Source: Runella zeae DSM 19591 | GTDB taxonomy: Bacteria; Bacteroidota; Bacteroidia; Cytophagales; Spirosomataceae | DNA: 64,000 nt | Direction: 5' to 3' | NCBI RefSeq assembly: GCF_000423565.1 | Contig: NZ_KE384037.1 | Span: forward strand, 248,001 to 312,000 | Shown here: positions 54,107 to 61,827 of the stretch, one piece after another | How the letters are laid out: the number at the start of each line of letters is the position of its first letter | How positions within the stretch are numbered: position 1 is the first letter of the stretch | Notes under the pieces: model-generated | Told to the model about the DNA's origin: nothing | Seen by the model: the letters and a program-made list of their open reading frames with translations, nothing else | Databases searched by the model: none | Made by a program: the position numbers and the translations under genes

Positions 54107-55120
54107 TTACTTGTCGGTCAGCTGTACGTGGTTTCCCTGTCTGACCACATTGATGTCTAAAAGTTCAGAAATAGAGCGTAACAATTCATCTACATTTTCG
54201 GCACGGAAAGAGCCCATAATTACGCGTTCGGCTAGCGGTTTTCCACTGATTTCTACCTCTAGACCATAGTTTTCTTGGAGTAGATACGCAACCTCTTGGA
54301 GGGTAGTTTCTTCAAAAACAAACCGTTTTTGTTCCCAAGCCGCATAGTTTTGGGGCTGATTGGTTACTTTTCGAGAAAGGCGATTTTGGTTATCAAGGGT
54401 TACCAAGTCACCGGGTTTCATCATCAAGTGTTTTTGGGTATTGCCTTCTCGGTATTGAACCTTTACTTTTCCTTTGTTGAGCACGACCTTAGAAATCCGC
54501 TGACGCGCATACACCGTAAACTCCGTCCCAAGTACCACTACTTCAAAGTTTTTATCGGTTTTTACCACAAACTTTTGGTGATTGGCTTGATGTGTCACTT
54601 CAAAATTAGCCTCTCCGACTAGGAAAACTTCCCGCGCTGTTTGGCTAAAGCCAAAACGGGGGATTCTCAATGAAGAGTTGGCATTGAGGGTTACGTGAGT
54701 ACCATCCTTGAGGGTTAGTGCCTCTGTTTCGCCAAAAGTTGTTTGATACGTTTGATAAAGTATATTGTCTCGAAAAAACCACCCTCCTATTGTCAACCCC
54801 CCTACTACCATTGCCGCCGTCATACCCCACTTCCACCAAATGGTTGGTTTAAGAGGCAATATCAACTCTTCTGTTTCCTCAGAAGAAACAATGAGGGGTT
54901 CAACAGACTGAGGGTTGTTTTCCAAAAAAGCTTCATATTTCAGTAATGCAGCCTCGCTATCGGGCAAGTACTGCGGATGCGTACTTTCCCATTCTTCGAG
55001 CCATTCGTAATATTGCTCTTCATTGGTCTTGAGCCATTCTTCTACTAGCTTCCGCTGGAGTGGAGAGGCTTTGGATGCAAAATAGCTAAAAACCAATTCT
55101 TTGCTTATCTCTGTTTTCAT
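54107..55120 (-). CDS. FecR-family anti-sigma factor (locus 2)
   Basis: A 337-residue inner-membrane anti-sigma factor, paralogous to that of locus 1. The N-terminus has ISKELVFSYFASKASPLQRK and a Trp-rich WLEEWESTHPQYL; the membrane helix is GMTAAMVVGGLTIGGWFF; the periplasmic part has LKDGTHVTLNANSSLRIPRFG, FLVGEANFEV, FEVVVLGTEFTVYARQ and FVFEETTLQEVAYLLQENYGL. The gene starts 49 bases after the sigma stop. Overall high similarity to the first FecR suggests that the two cassettes arose by duplication. Confidence 0.93.
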   Translation of the reverse strand: MKTEISKELVFSYFASKASPLQRKLVEEWLKTNEEQYYEWLEEWESTHPQYLPDSEAALLKYEAFLENNPQSVEPLIVSSEETEELILPLKPTIWWKWGMTAAMVVGGLTIGGWFFRDNILYQTYQTTFGETEALTLKDGTHVTLNANSSLRIPRFGFSQTAREVFLVGEANFEVTHQANHQKFVVKTDKNFEVVVLGTEFTVYARQRISKVVLNKGKVKVQYREGNTQKHLMMKPGDLVTLDNQNRLSRKVTNQPQNYAAWEQKRFVFEETTLQEVAYLLQENYGLEVEISGKPLAERVIMGSFRAENVDELLRSISELLDINVVRQGNHVQLTDK

Positions 55121-55169
55121 CGATGGTGCTTTTACTATTAAAGATGAGAATCAGGCCAAATCCCCTTAG

Positions 55170-55826
55170 TCATAAATACATTTTAAGACCGCTCCGCATG
55201 ATACCCAAGGCCTTTCCTAAGTGAACTTCTACGGTTTTGATAGAGATGCTTAGTTCATCAGCTATTTCTTGGTATTTTTTACCTTCAAAACGACTCAACA
55301 AAAAAACCTTCTGACACTGAGGAGGTAGCGTTTCGACCAATTCTTCCACCTTGCGGCATACTTCCTCGTACTGAGTGGCGTGGTCGGGCTGATGTCCCAA
55401 GGAGGATTCTCGCTGTATGGCTTGCTCTATTTCTTCGGTCTCTTTAAATTCCCATCTGAGATAATTGATAGCCTCGTTTCTCACACTCCGAAACAAATAC
55501 AATCGATAAGAAGTAGCAATTGATTCATAGGCTTTTGTTTTCCAAAATTTACAGAACACATCCGCAACCAAGTCTTCGGCAATTTCTTTGGAATACACAA
55601 ACCGAACGGCATGATTACACAGGGCCTTGTGATACCGCCTAAACAATAAAGCGCATCCTTTGGAGGGATTGTCTTCAAAAGTTGATTTCAGAAAAAACTC
55701 TGTATCATGCAATCGGCCTTTTTCTGGCAATGCCTCTGTATGGTCGCTTCTCTCCCCCGACAGCAATGATGACTGAGACTGCGCAGGTTGGTCGTCGGTA
55801 TAATCTGGGAAAGCCACTTGCACCAT
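55170..55826 (-). CDS. ECF RNA polymerase sigma-70 factor (locus 2)
   Basis: A 218-residue FecI-like sigma factor. Region 2: LFRRYHKALCNHAVRFVYSK, EIAEDLVADVFCKFW and YRLYLFRSVRNEAINYLRWE; region 4: LPPQCQKVFLLSRFEGKKYQ, EIADELSISIKTVEVHLGKA. The start at 55826 is chosen because the frame extends upstream to 55970 through a terminator and a promoter-like motif, giving 48 residues unlike the family. It should drive the fecR-susC-susD-oxidoreductase genes on release by FecR. Confidence 0.92.
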   Translation of the reverse strand: MVQVAFPDYTDDQPAQSQSSLLSGERSDHTEALPEKGRLHDTEFFLKSTFEDNPSKGCALLFRRYHKALCNHAVRFVYSKEIAEDLVADVFCKFWKTKAYESIATSYRLYLFRSVRNEAINYLRWEFKETEEIEQAIQRESSLGHQPDHATQYEEVCRKVEELVETLPPQCQKVFLLSRFEGKKYQEIADELSISIKTVEVHLGKALGIMRSGLKMYL

Positions 55827-55858
55827 ATCAATTTTGGATAAAATTTTCTTTGACTCTT

Positions 55859-55883
55859 TATATAAAAGACAAGTTTCGGAAAA
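55859..55883 (-). promoter_or_regulatory. Motif shared by both ECF sigma genes, copy 2
   Basis: On the minus strand TTTCCGAAACTTGTCTTTTA then TATA matches the first copy with small gaps. It is 33 bases before the sigma start at 55826, a normal leader length. Confidence 0.45.
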
Positions 55884-55947
55884 AGTCCCCTTAGTGTTTT
55901 GGATACTTTGTGAAATAAATTTTTGAGTGGCCAGAATTTTATCACAA

Positions 55948-55990
55948 AAAAAGGCTTTGCTGATGCCCACACACCATACAAAGCCTTTTT
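55948..55990 (-). terminator. Terminator of the cytochrome c fusion gene
   Basis: AAAAAGGCTTTG (55948-55959) pairs perfectly with CAAAGCCTTTTT (55979-55990), 12-base arms with a 19-base loop. On the minus strand it lies 21 bases past the stop and continues into further T. It closes the third locus and separates it from the second sigma gene. Confidence 0.85.
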
Positions 55991-56011
55991 GAGGAAGTAA
56001 TTATTTTAGGT

Positions 56012-59000
56012 TTATTTTTCTAAAGGATGTTCACTGAGGAGTTTGGTAGTGGTATAAAAATCCTTCTTACTTTCGGTAGCCGCCCGTACTTGTTTCACCT
56101 TCTCTGGTGATACAGCAGGCGCCTGATTACCGAAAGAATTACGAACATAAGTCAACACTGCCGCTACTTCTTTGTCGTTGAGCAACCCACCGTAGGGAGT
56201 CATTGGCACTTGACCCGCGTATTTTACGCCGTTGATTTCCAAAGGCCCCATGAGTCCTTTCAACACAATCTTGATAAGGCGTTCTTCACTGCCTTGCACC
56301 CATTTATTGCCTGTCAACGGAGGAAAACCCGACGCCGACAAACCTTTGCCATCAGCTTGGTGACAAGTGACACAGTAGCCTTCTTTGCCATAAATTTCTT
56401 TTCCCATTGCAAATAGCTCTGCCTCCGCACCTTTGAGGTTAGATTTGGTTTCGGCTTCTTTGGCTTTCTTGACTGAGGTTCCGCTTAAGTGAGCCACCGC
56501 CGTTTCGTGGGCATGAATCATCCACTCGTCAAGTGGTTTTTTTGCGGCTTCTGCCAAAATCGGCAAGCCTTTTTCTTTGGACAACCACGATGCGGCCACA
56601 ATCGCCACTAGACGCACGCGACTGTTTTCGTCTTTTACTGCTTGCATGAGTAGCTCCGCTTGGTCAGCCACTTGATGCCCCGTGTATCTTACTACTTGTA
56701 CGGCCGCCGCTCTTACGTGATAATCTTTGGCTTTGAGCAATTGACGTAGCAATTTTTGATCGACTTTGTCCAATCCCCAGCTCACCCAAAGCCCTTCTAA
56801 TAAATAGTGCTCATAACGAGGGGCTTTTTTATCGAGTTTGGCAATCCAAGCGTTTAGTTTTGTAAGCACTTGAGCAGTATTATGCTCTCTCAATTCGCGA
56901 CGCGTCCGATAACGGGTACGGTATTCGGGCAGTTTAAGGTTTTCGAGTAGCTCATCAATGCTCGCCCCATCTACTTTAGCGGGTTTGACGAGAGGACGTG
57001 AAGGATACGTAATCCGATATACCCGCCCGTGCATGTGGTCGCGGAGGGGGTCGCGGGCGTTGTGCTGCATGTGTCCAATCAGGATATTGTGCCAATCAAT
57101 CACATACAAGGAGCCATCAGGTGCAAATTCCATATCTACTGGGCGGAAGTTGCGGTCTTCGCTCACAATCAAATCTACCAAATGACGGCTTTTATAACCC
57201 GTGCCATCATCTACCATGCTATGGGCTTTGGTCCCCAAAAATCCGATGGTATTGTTGATGAGAAGTGCCCCTTGAAGTTCGTCAGGAAAATGACGGCTTG
57301 ATACAAACTCCAAGCCTGAGGTAGGCCGTACCCGATGCTTATCTTCTATTAACTGAAACGACTTGTGGGTGGCTTCGCCGTAGCGAGGCAATACGCTTCC
57401 CGGAAGCATCCAACGCACGTCAGGGCTAGAAGTTTCGGCAAAGAAAGGCTGTCCCCATTCATCAAAGGCGATTCCCCAAGGATTTGGAATAGACAACTGA
57501 GCCGTTCGTTCTAATTTTTTGAGTTGTGGGCTATAACGATAAAATCCGCCATTGGTAGCCCTCACTGTGCCATAAGAAGTTTCTACACTTGTGTGCAAAA
57601 ACACACCCTCTCCGGTATAGATAGCTCCTGAGGGATCGGCACAAAAAGCACTACTGTTGTGGTGTGTATCGTGGTCATCAAAACCACTCATGATAATTTC
57701 CACTTTATCTGCTTTATCATCGCCGTTGGTATCTGTAAAAAGCTTGAGGTTGGTTCCTTGCGAAACATATACACCTTCAGGAGCCATTTCAAAACCAAGT
57801 GGCAAATGCAAATGATCAGCAAAAACGGTGCTTTTATCAGCCTTGCCATCACCATTGGTATCTTCAATGATGATGATTTTGTCGTTGGGCTTGGCATCGC
57901 CAGGTTTGTAATGCGGATAGCTAGGCATGGCCGCTACCCACAGACGGCCTTTGTTGTCAAACGACATCTGCATCGGCTTGGCCAAATCTGGAAACTCCTG
58001 CTCAGAAGCAAACAGTTCTATCTTAAATCCGTCTGGCACTTTGAGTTTGCTTAAGGCATCTTGGCCATAGAGATAGGTCAAACTACCATTTTTGTCAGGA
58101 TTGAAATTGGTCTTCACCTCAGGCAGTGTACGGGTATTTTTATCAGCGGCGGCGAGGTCCATTTTTTTACCTTGGGTAGCGGCAAGCCATACGGCACTAT
58201 CCCGAATAGAGGTCATTTGTCGAATCTTCTCAATCTCAGCAGGATAGTTGTCGGGGCCAAAAGGATTGTAGCGACGCCCATAGACGTGTACACCGTTGGG
58301 GATTTTGTAGTCGTTGTGCCACATCCAGTTTTTTTCCAAAACCATCTCTTTTACAAGTTGACGATTCGACTCTGCTTTAGCAGAAGTTTTGCCAAATACT
58401 TTGTCGGTCAACAAAAGCGAAAACTTTTTATAGCCTTCTTCGTTGAGCTGCGAGCCATCAATCGTTAAGGGGTCTTTGCTTTCGGCGTACCATTGTTTAG
58501 AAGGGGTAAAAGCATCCACAAAAAGTACATTGTTACGCTCCGCTACTTCTTTCATGGCTTGGGTATAAAGCCACAAGTTCTCGTTTTCTTTTTTGCCATT
58601 GGGTACATCATAAATAGACGACAAATCTTCAAAAGCAGTCGGTGATACGATGGCAAGTTGAGGCGCTGATTTACCGTTGTATTTTTGATTCAGCGTCCAT
58701 TTGATAAAGGCGTCCAATTCGGCTTTATAATTTTCTAGTCCTTCTTTGCCTTGAAAAGACTCACTGTAGCCAAACATCGCCACAATGATGTCGGTTTTGA
58801 GGCGCGTAAGCCATTCATCAGGATATTCAAAATGCCCTTCGCTGTGAGAATTGGTTGCAAATTCGGTCTGAAATTTTTCAGCACCTGGAAAAGCCCAAGG
58901 AGTATTGCGGCTAGCGTGAGGGCGAAATCCGGGGGTATCGCCACCATCACACATATTACGAATCAGTAATGAATTGTCGGGATACCGAACGTACATTTCG

Positions 59001-59170
59001 GTTTCAAAGAATCCATAATTCATCATTCGAGAGCCTAAATTGCCCCCAATCAACGAAATATGGCTTCCTTTTTCAACTTGCAGGGCATTGGGCGGGGTAG
59101 ATTGGAAAGAACTAAATCCAATCACCATCATTCCAACTGCCACGAACAATCCCTTGATGCTTAATTTCAT
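56012..59170 (-). CDS. SGNH-like / beta-propeller / HEAT / cytochrome c fusion protein (PVC-type haem-binding)
   Basis: A 1052-residue exported protein. Signal peptide about 1-21. Residues 34-265 follow the SGNH-hydrolase plan, but the motif residues are altered: GGNL at 42-45 instead of GDSL, GYSE at 134-137 instead of GxND and DGSQ at 238-241 instead of DxxH. Residues about 365-750 form a propeller of the membrane-bound dehydrogenase type (LKVPDGFKIELFASEQEF, then NTNGDGKADK-like calcium repeats). HEAT-like helices span about 760-910. A cytochrome c domain carries CVTCH (933-937) with a candidate distal Met near 990 in VPMTPYGG. Likely a periplasmic dehydrogenase or sugar oxidase; it follows the ThuA gene and should work with it. 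Confidence 0.85.
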   Translation of the reverse strand: MKLSIKGLFVAVGMMVIGFSSFQSTPPNALQVEKGSHISLIGGNLGSRMMNYGFFETEMYVRYPDNSLLIRNMCDGGDTPGFRPHASRNTPWAFPGAEKFQTEFATNSHSEGHFEYPDEWLTRLKTDIIVAMFGYSESFQGKEGLENYKAELDAFIKWTLNQKYNGKSAPQLAIVSPTAFEDLSSIYDVPNGKKENENLWLYTQAMKEVAERNNVLFVDAFTPSKQWYAESKDPLTIDGSQLNEEGYKKFSLLLTDKVFGKTSAKAESNRQLVKEMVLEKNWMWHNDYKIPNGVHVYGRRYNPFGPDNYPAEIEKIRQMTSIRDSAVWLAATQGKKMDLAAADKNTRTLPEVKTNFNPDKNGSLTYLYGQDALSKLKVPDGFKIELFASEQEFPDLAKPMQMSFDNKGRLWVAAMPSYPHYKPGDAKPNDKIIIIEDTNGDGKADKSTVFADHLHLPLGFEMAPEGVYVSQGTNLKLFTDTNGDDKADKVEIIMSGFDDHDTHHNSSAFCADPSGAIYTGEGVFLHTSVETSYGTVRATNGGFYRYSPQLKKLERTAQLSIPNPWGIAFDEWGQPFFAETSSPDVRWMLPGSVLPRYGEATHKSFQLIEDKHRVRPTSGLEFVSSRHFPDELQGALLINNTIGFLGTKAHSMVDDGTGYKSRHLVDLIVSEDRNFRPVDMEFAPDGSLYVIDWHNILIGHMQHNARDPLRDHMHGRVYRITYPSRPLVKPAKVDGASIDELLENLKLPEYRTRYRTRRELREHNTAQVLTKLNAWIAKLDKKAPRYEHYLLEGLWVSWGLDKVDQKLLRQLLKAKDYHVRAAAVQVVRYTGHQVADQAELLMQAVKDENSRVRLVAIVAASWLSKEKGLPILAEAAKKPLDEWMIHAHETAVAHLSGTSVKKAKEAETKSNLKGAEAELFAMGKEIYGKEGYCVTCHQADGKGLSASGFPPLTGNKWVQGSEERLIKIVLKGLMGPLEINGVKYAGQVPMTPYGGLLNDKEVAAVLTYVRNSFGNQAPAVSPEKVKQVRAATESKKDFYTTTKLLSEHPLEK

Positions 59171-59232
59171 GGGTTTGTGGGTTTTATATGAAGGGTTTAT
59201 TTTTGATTATTTGTGTTGAAAGCCAATGAGCT

Positions 59233-60132
59233 TTATTTGACAATACCTCTGTAGGGTACATTAATGTCCATTTTTCCTTTCCATTTTTTAGGAACAGACT
59301 TACCCAACAACCAGTGGATAGCATTGATAGTGAGGTGCTGCAGAGGCTCGTCTTTGAAATCTTCGGGGTGCCCGAGGGTTGTAAAAAACACCTTCGCCCC
59401 TTCTTTGTTTTTCCAAGTCCAAGCCACCGGATTGTCGATAGCCGCTTTGTCAGGATTTACGGATTTGCCCATCAATAAAACAGTGGCATCTTGAGGTGGA
59501 TAATCAGGACGCACGCGATAAAGCCAAGAACGTACATGAAATGAAGGAGCCACACCGGTAAGGATTGGATTTTTGGCAGCTTCTGGGGCAATCGTCACAT
59601 CGGTGGAGCTGTTGTGTCCATAATGCGTATGGCCTGCTCTTCCCCAACCCGGAGGCGAGCCAAAAGCTCTTTCTCCAAAAGCATTCCAAACTTCTGAGGG
59701 ATGCCCTTTAGGGAAATTGAAAGCATGGGTGGTAGTCCGAAAACCCATCACTGGCTTGCCCGATTTGAGGTATTCGTCGATATACTGAAGCTGCTCGGGC
59801 GGCAACTGTCGCCAGCGCAAAAAGAATATCGCCAAATCCGCTTCCCGAAGCACCTCTAAACCGGGGATATCTTTTTCGGCATTTTGGTCAGGATACGATT
59901 TGATGACTTTCGTACGCACCCCATAATTTTTTTCTAATTCGGCCGCAATCAAGGGCAAAGTTTGCTCACCGCTATACTCATGGTCGCCAGCTACAAACAC
60001 TACCAGAGGCTTTTCTTTGACTTTGGGGGTAGGTTTAGAATAGGCAAAAGCCCCGATAACAAGGGCCATAAGAAGGCATACATGGCTCACAAAGCGAGCC
60101 ATAAAACGCTGATTTTTAACACTCATACTCAT
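59233..60132 (-). CDS. Exported ThuA-like protein (trehalose utilisation family)
   Basis: A 299-residue protein with a signal peptide (hydrophobic VCLLMALVIGAFAYS) and a ThuA (class I glutamine amidotransferase-like) domain. KPLVVFVAGDHEYSGEQTLP, IFFLRWRQLPPEQLQYIDEY, MGFRTTTHAFNFPKGHPSE and VFFTTLGHPEDFKDEPLQ are typical. The fold lacks a clear nucleophile Cys, as usual in ThuA. The start could be 60132, 60126 or 60102; 60141 is TTG and less likely. Located between susD and the cytochrome fusion in locus 3; ThuA next to such fusions is frequent in Bacteroidota and Planctomycetes, which suggests a joint role in oxidising sugars. Confidence 0.85.
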   Translation of the reverse strand: MSMSVKNQRFMARFVSHVCLLMALVIGAFAYSKPTPKVKEKPLVVFVAGDHEYSGEQTLPLIAAELEKNYGVRTKVIKSYPDQNAEKDIPGLEVLREADLAIFFLRWRQLPPEQLQYIDEYLKSGKPVMGFRTTTHAFNFPKGHPSEVWNAFGERAFGSPPGWGRAGHTHYGHNSSTDVTIAPEAAKNPILTGVAPSFHVRSWLYRVRPDYPPQDATVLLMGKSVNPDKAAIDNPVAWTWKNKEGAKVFFTTLGHPEDFKDEPLQHLTINAIHWLLGKSVPKKWKGKMDINVPYRGIVK

Positions 60133-60232
60133 ATGTGGCAATGATTTGGGAGGCTTCTTTTCTCAGGCAGAAGCATTTTGTAAATGACGGATTATTTTAA
60201 CAACTCTTAATAAAGAGTTAAAAGAAGGCTTT

Positions 60233-60268
60233 ATACCGTAAGCACGCCATAAAACATGCTTACGGTAT
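60233..60268 (-). terminator. Stem-loop after susD of locus 3
   Basis: ATACCGTAAGCA and TGCTTACGGTAT pair perfectly over 12 bases with a 12-base loop, 26 bases past the susD stop. A second small hairpin (AACTCTT/AAGAGTT, 60202-60219) follows on the minus strand. Together they may end or attenuate the susCD transcript before the ThuA gene. Confidence 0.65.
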
Positions 60269-60293
60269 CACTACTATCTACTTATTTATAAAA

Positions 60294-61799
60294 CTAATAA
60301 CCCGGGTTCTGCTTCAATTTGCTGTTGTTACGGATTTCGGCAGTAGGTATTGGGAACAACAGCTCTCGTTCTTTTAATACCGGTCCGTAGGAGAATTTGT
60401 GCCCTACATAATCTTCAAATTTACGGGTACTTACATTAAATGCTTTGCGCAAACGCACCATGTCGTACCACGTAATGTTTTCAAAACTTAACTCATACCA
60501 GCGTTCGCGCCAGATAGCTTCGCGGAGTTGTTCTTTCGACAAACCAGCCAAAGCAGGCAATTCAGCTCTTTTACGAATCGCATTGACAGCTTCATATACA
60601 GCCGCCGAGGGCCCTCCGACTTCATTGGCGGCTTCGGCATAAGTCAACAACACCTGAGCATAGCGCATTACAGTCCAGTTTAGATTGCTACTTGTGGTAG
60701 AAAGTTGCGCTTCTGTATCGAAGTGTTTGTAAAGATAATAACCGCCCAAATCACGGGTTTTGGTACGGTCGCTACGCAGCGAAAACGTTTTATAATAAAA
60801 TTGTTTTTCTGCTACGCGTTTATCACCTTGTTCGTACGATTCCACAAATTCTTTATTGGCAAAAATTGCTCCTGTTTCGTCGGTATAAGCCGAAATTCCT
60901 TGGTTATAAGGAATGATAGACGTTTGCCAATTGGAAGGCAAAATGAAGGCCGCAAACTGTACCATGAAGATATTCTCGCCGGTGTTTTTCTTGGCGGGAT
61001 TGTGGAGGTCATCGTACGAAGGAAAAAGACTATAACGCCCTGATTGAATCACTTCTTGCGCCTTGTCAGCGGCTTTTTTATAATATTCTGCTCCTTTTTG
61101 AAGAGGATAGCCAGCCATTGTTAAATAAACACTCGACAAGAGCGACTTGATCGCTCCCAACGACACCCGTCCGGTAGCATCGGTATAGGGTAGTCCTGAA
61201 GATTCGGCCTCCACCAAATCTGCCTCAATGAGCTTATAGACTTCTTCTACGGGTGCTTGTGGCGCGTACAAATCTGCCGATTTCAAATCCACGGGTTCTT
61301 TGATGAGCGGAATGCTTCCAAACATCCTTACTAACTCATAATAGTACAACGCCCGCAAAAATCTAGCTTCGCCCAAGTAGCGTTTTTTGGCGGCCTCGTC
61401 CATATTGATGCCAGGGATTTTGGCAATGGCCAAATTTGCGTTGGCAATACCACGATAATGGTTGGTCCAGTAGGTAGCACCGTAGCCATTATCAGAGTTG
61501 TTGACCAAGTTTCTAACAAAAATACTATTTTGCGCTTGTCCTAGCTCGGTATTGGCCAAACCTGTGGCAAATTCGAGCATCATCCAAGGTGCGCCATTGA
61601 ATCCTCCCCCTAATACGTTTCTAAGGTTTTCATAAATGGAATTGACCACACTTTCGGCGTGTTCGGGCTTCGTAAAATAGTTTTCCATGGTGAAATTGGA
61701 GCGGTCGGGTTCTTCCAAAAACTCCGAACAGCTGCCTGCCGAAAAAAGCAGGGTGCCACAAATCGCCAATCGACTGAAAAATTTTATATGGTATTTCAT
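60294..61799 (-). CDS. SusD/RagB-family lipoprotein (locus 3)
   Basis: A 501-residue lipoprotein with lipobox AGSC (lipidated Cys24) and SEFLEEPDRSNF. The helical part has GEARFLRALYYYELVRMFGS and IPLIKEP; the C-terminal part has VMRYAQVLLTYAEAANEVGG, VNAIRKRAELPAL, ERWYELSFENITWYDMVRLR and the end IRNNSKLKQNPGY. It pairs with the incomplete SusC gene 28 bases upstream. No ECF sigma or FecR gene for this locus is within the window; it may lie beyond the right edge. Confidence 0.93.
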   Translation of the reverse strand: MKYHIKFFSRLAICGTLLFSAGSCSEFLEEPDRSNFTMENYFTKPEHAESVVNSIYENLRNVLGGGFNGAPWMMLEFATGLANTELGQAQNSIFVRNLVNNSDNGYGATYWTNHYRGIANANLAIAKIPGINMDEAAKKRYLGEARFLRALYYYELVRMFGSIPLIKEPVDLKSADLYAPQAPVEEVYKLIEADLVEAESSGLPYTDATGRVSLGAIKSLLSSVYLTMAGYPLQKGAEYYKKAADKAQEVIQSGRYSLFPSYDDLHNPAKKNTGENIFMVQFAAFILPSNWQTSIIPYNQGISAYTDETGAIFANKEFVESYEQGDKRVAEKQFYYKTFSLRSDRTKTRDLGGYYLYKHFDTEAQLSTTSSNLNWTVMRYAQVLLTYAEAANEVGGPSAAVYEAVNAIRKRAELPALAGLSKEQLREAIWRERWYELSFENITWYDMVRLRKAFNVSTRKFEDYVGHKFSYGPVLKERELLFPIPTAEIRNNSKLKQNPGY

Positions 61800-61827
61800 T
61801 TGAGTTTACTTTAATGTGAATCAACGA

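Noticed and set aside
55827-55970. 48-residue N-terminal extension of the second sigma factor
   Set aside because: It would cross the terminator at 55948-55990 and the shared promoter motif; the added residues do not resemble sigma factors.
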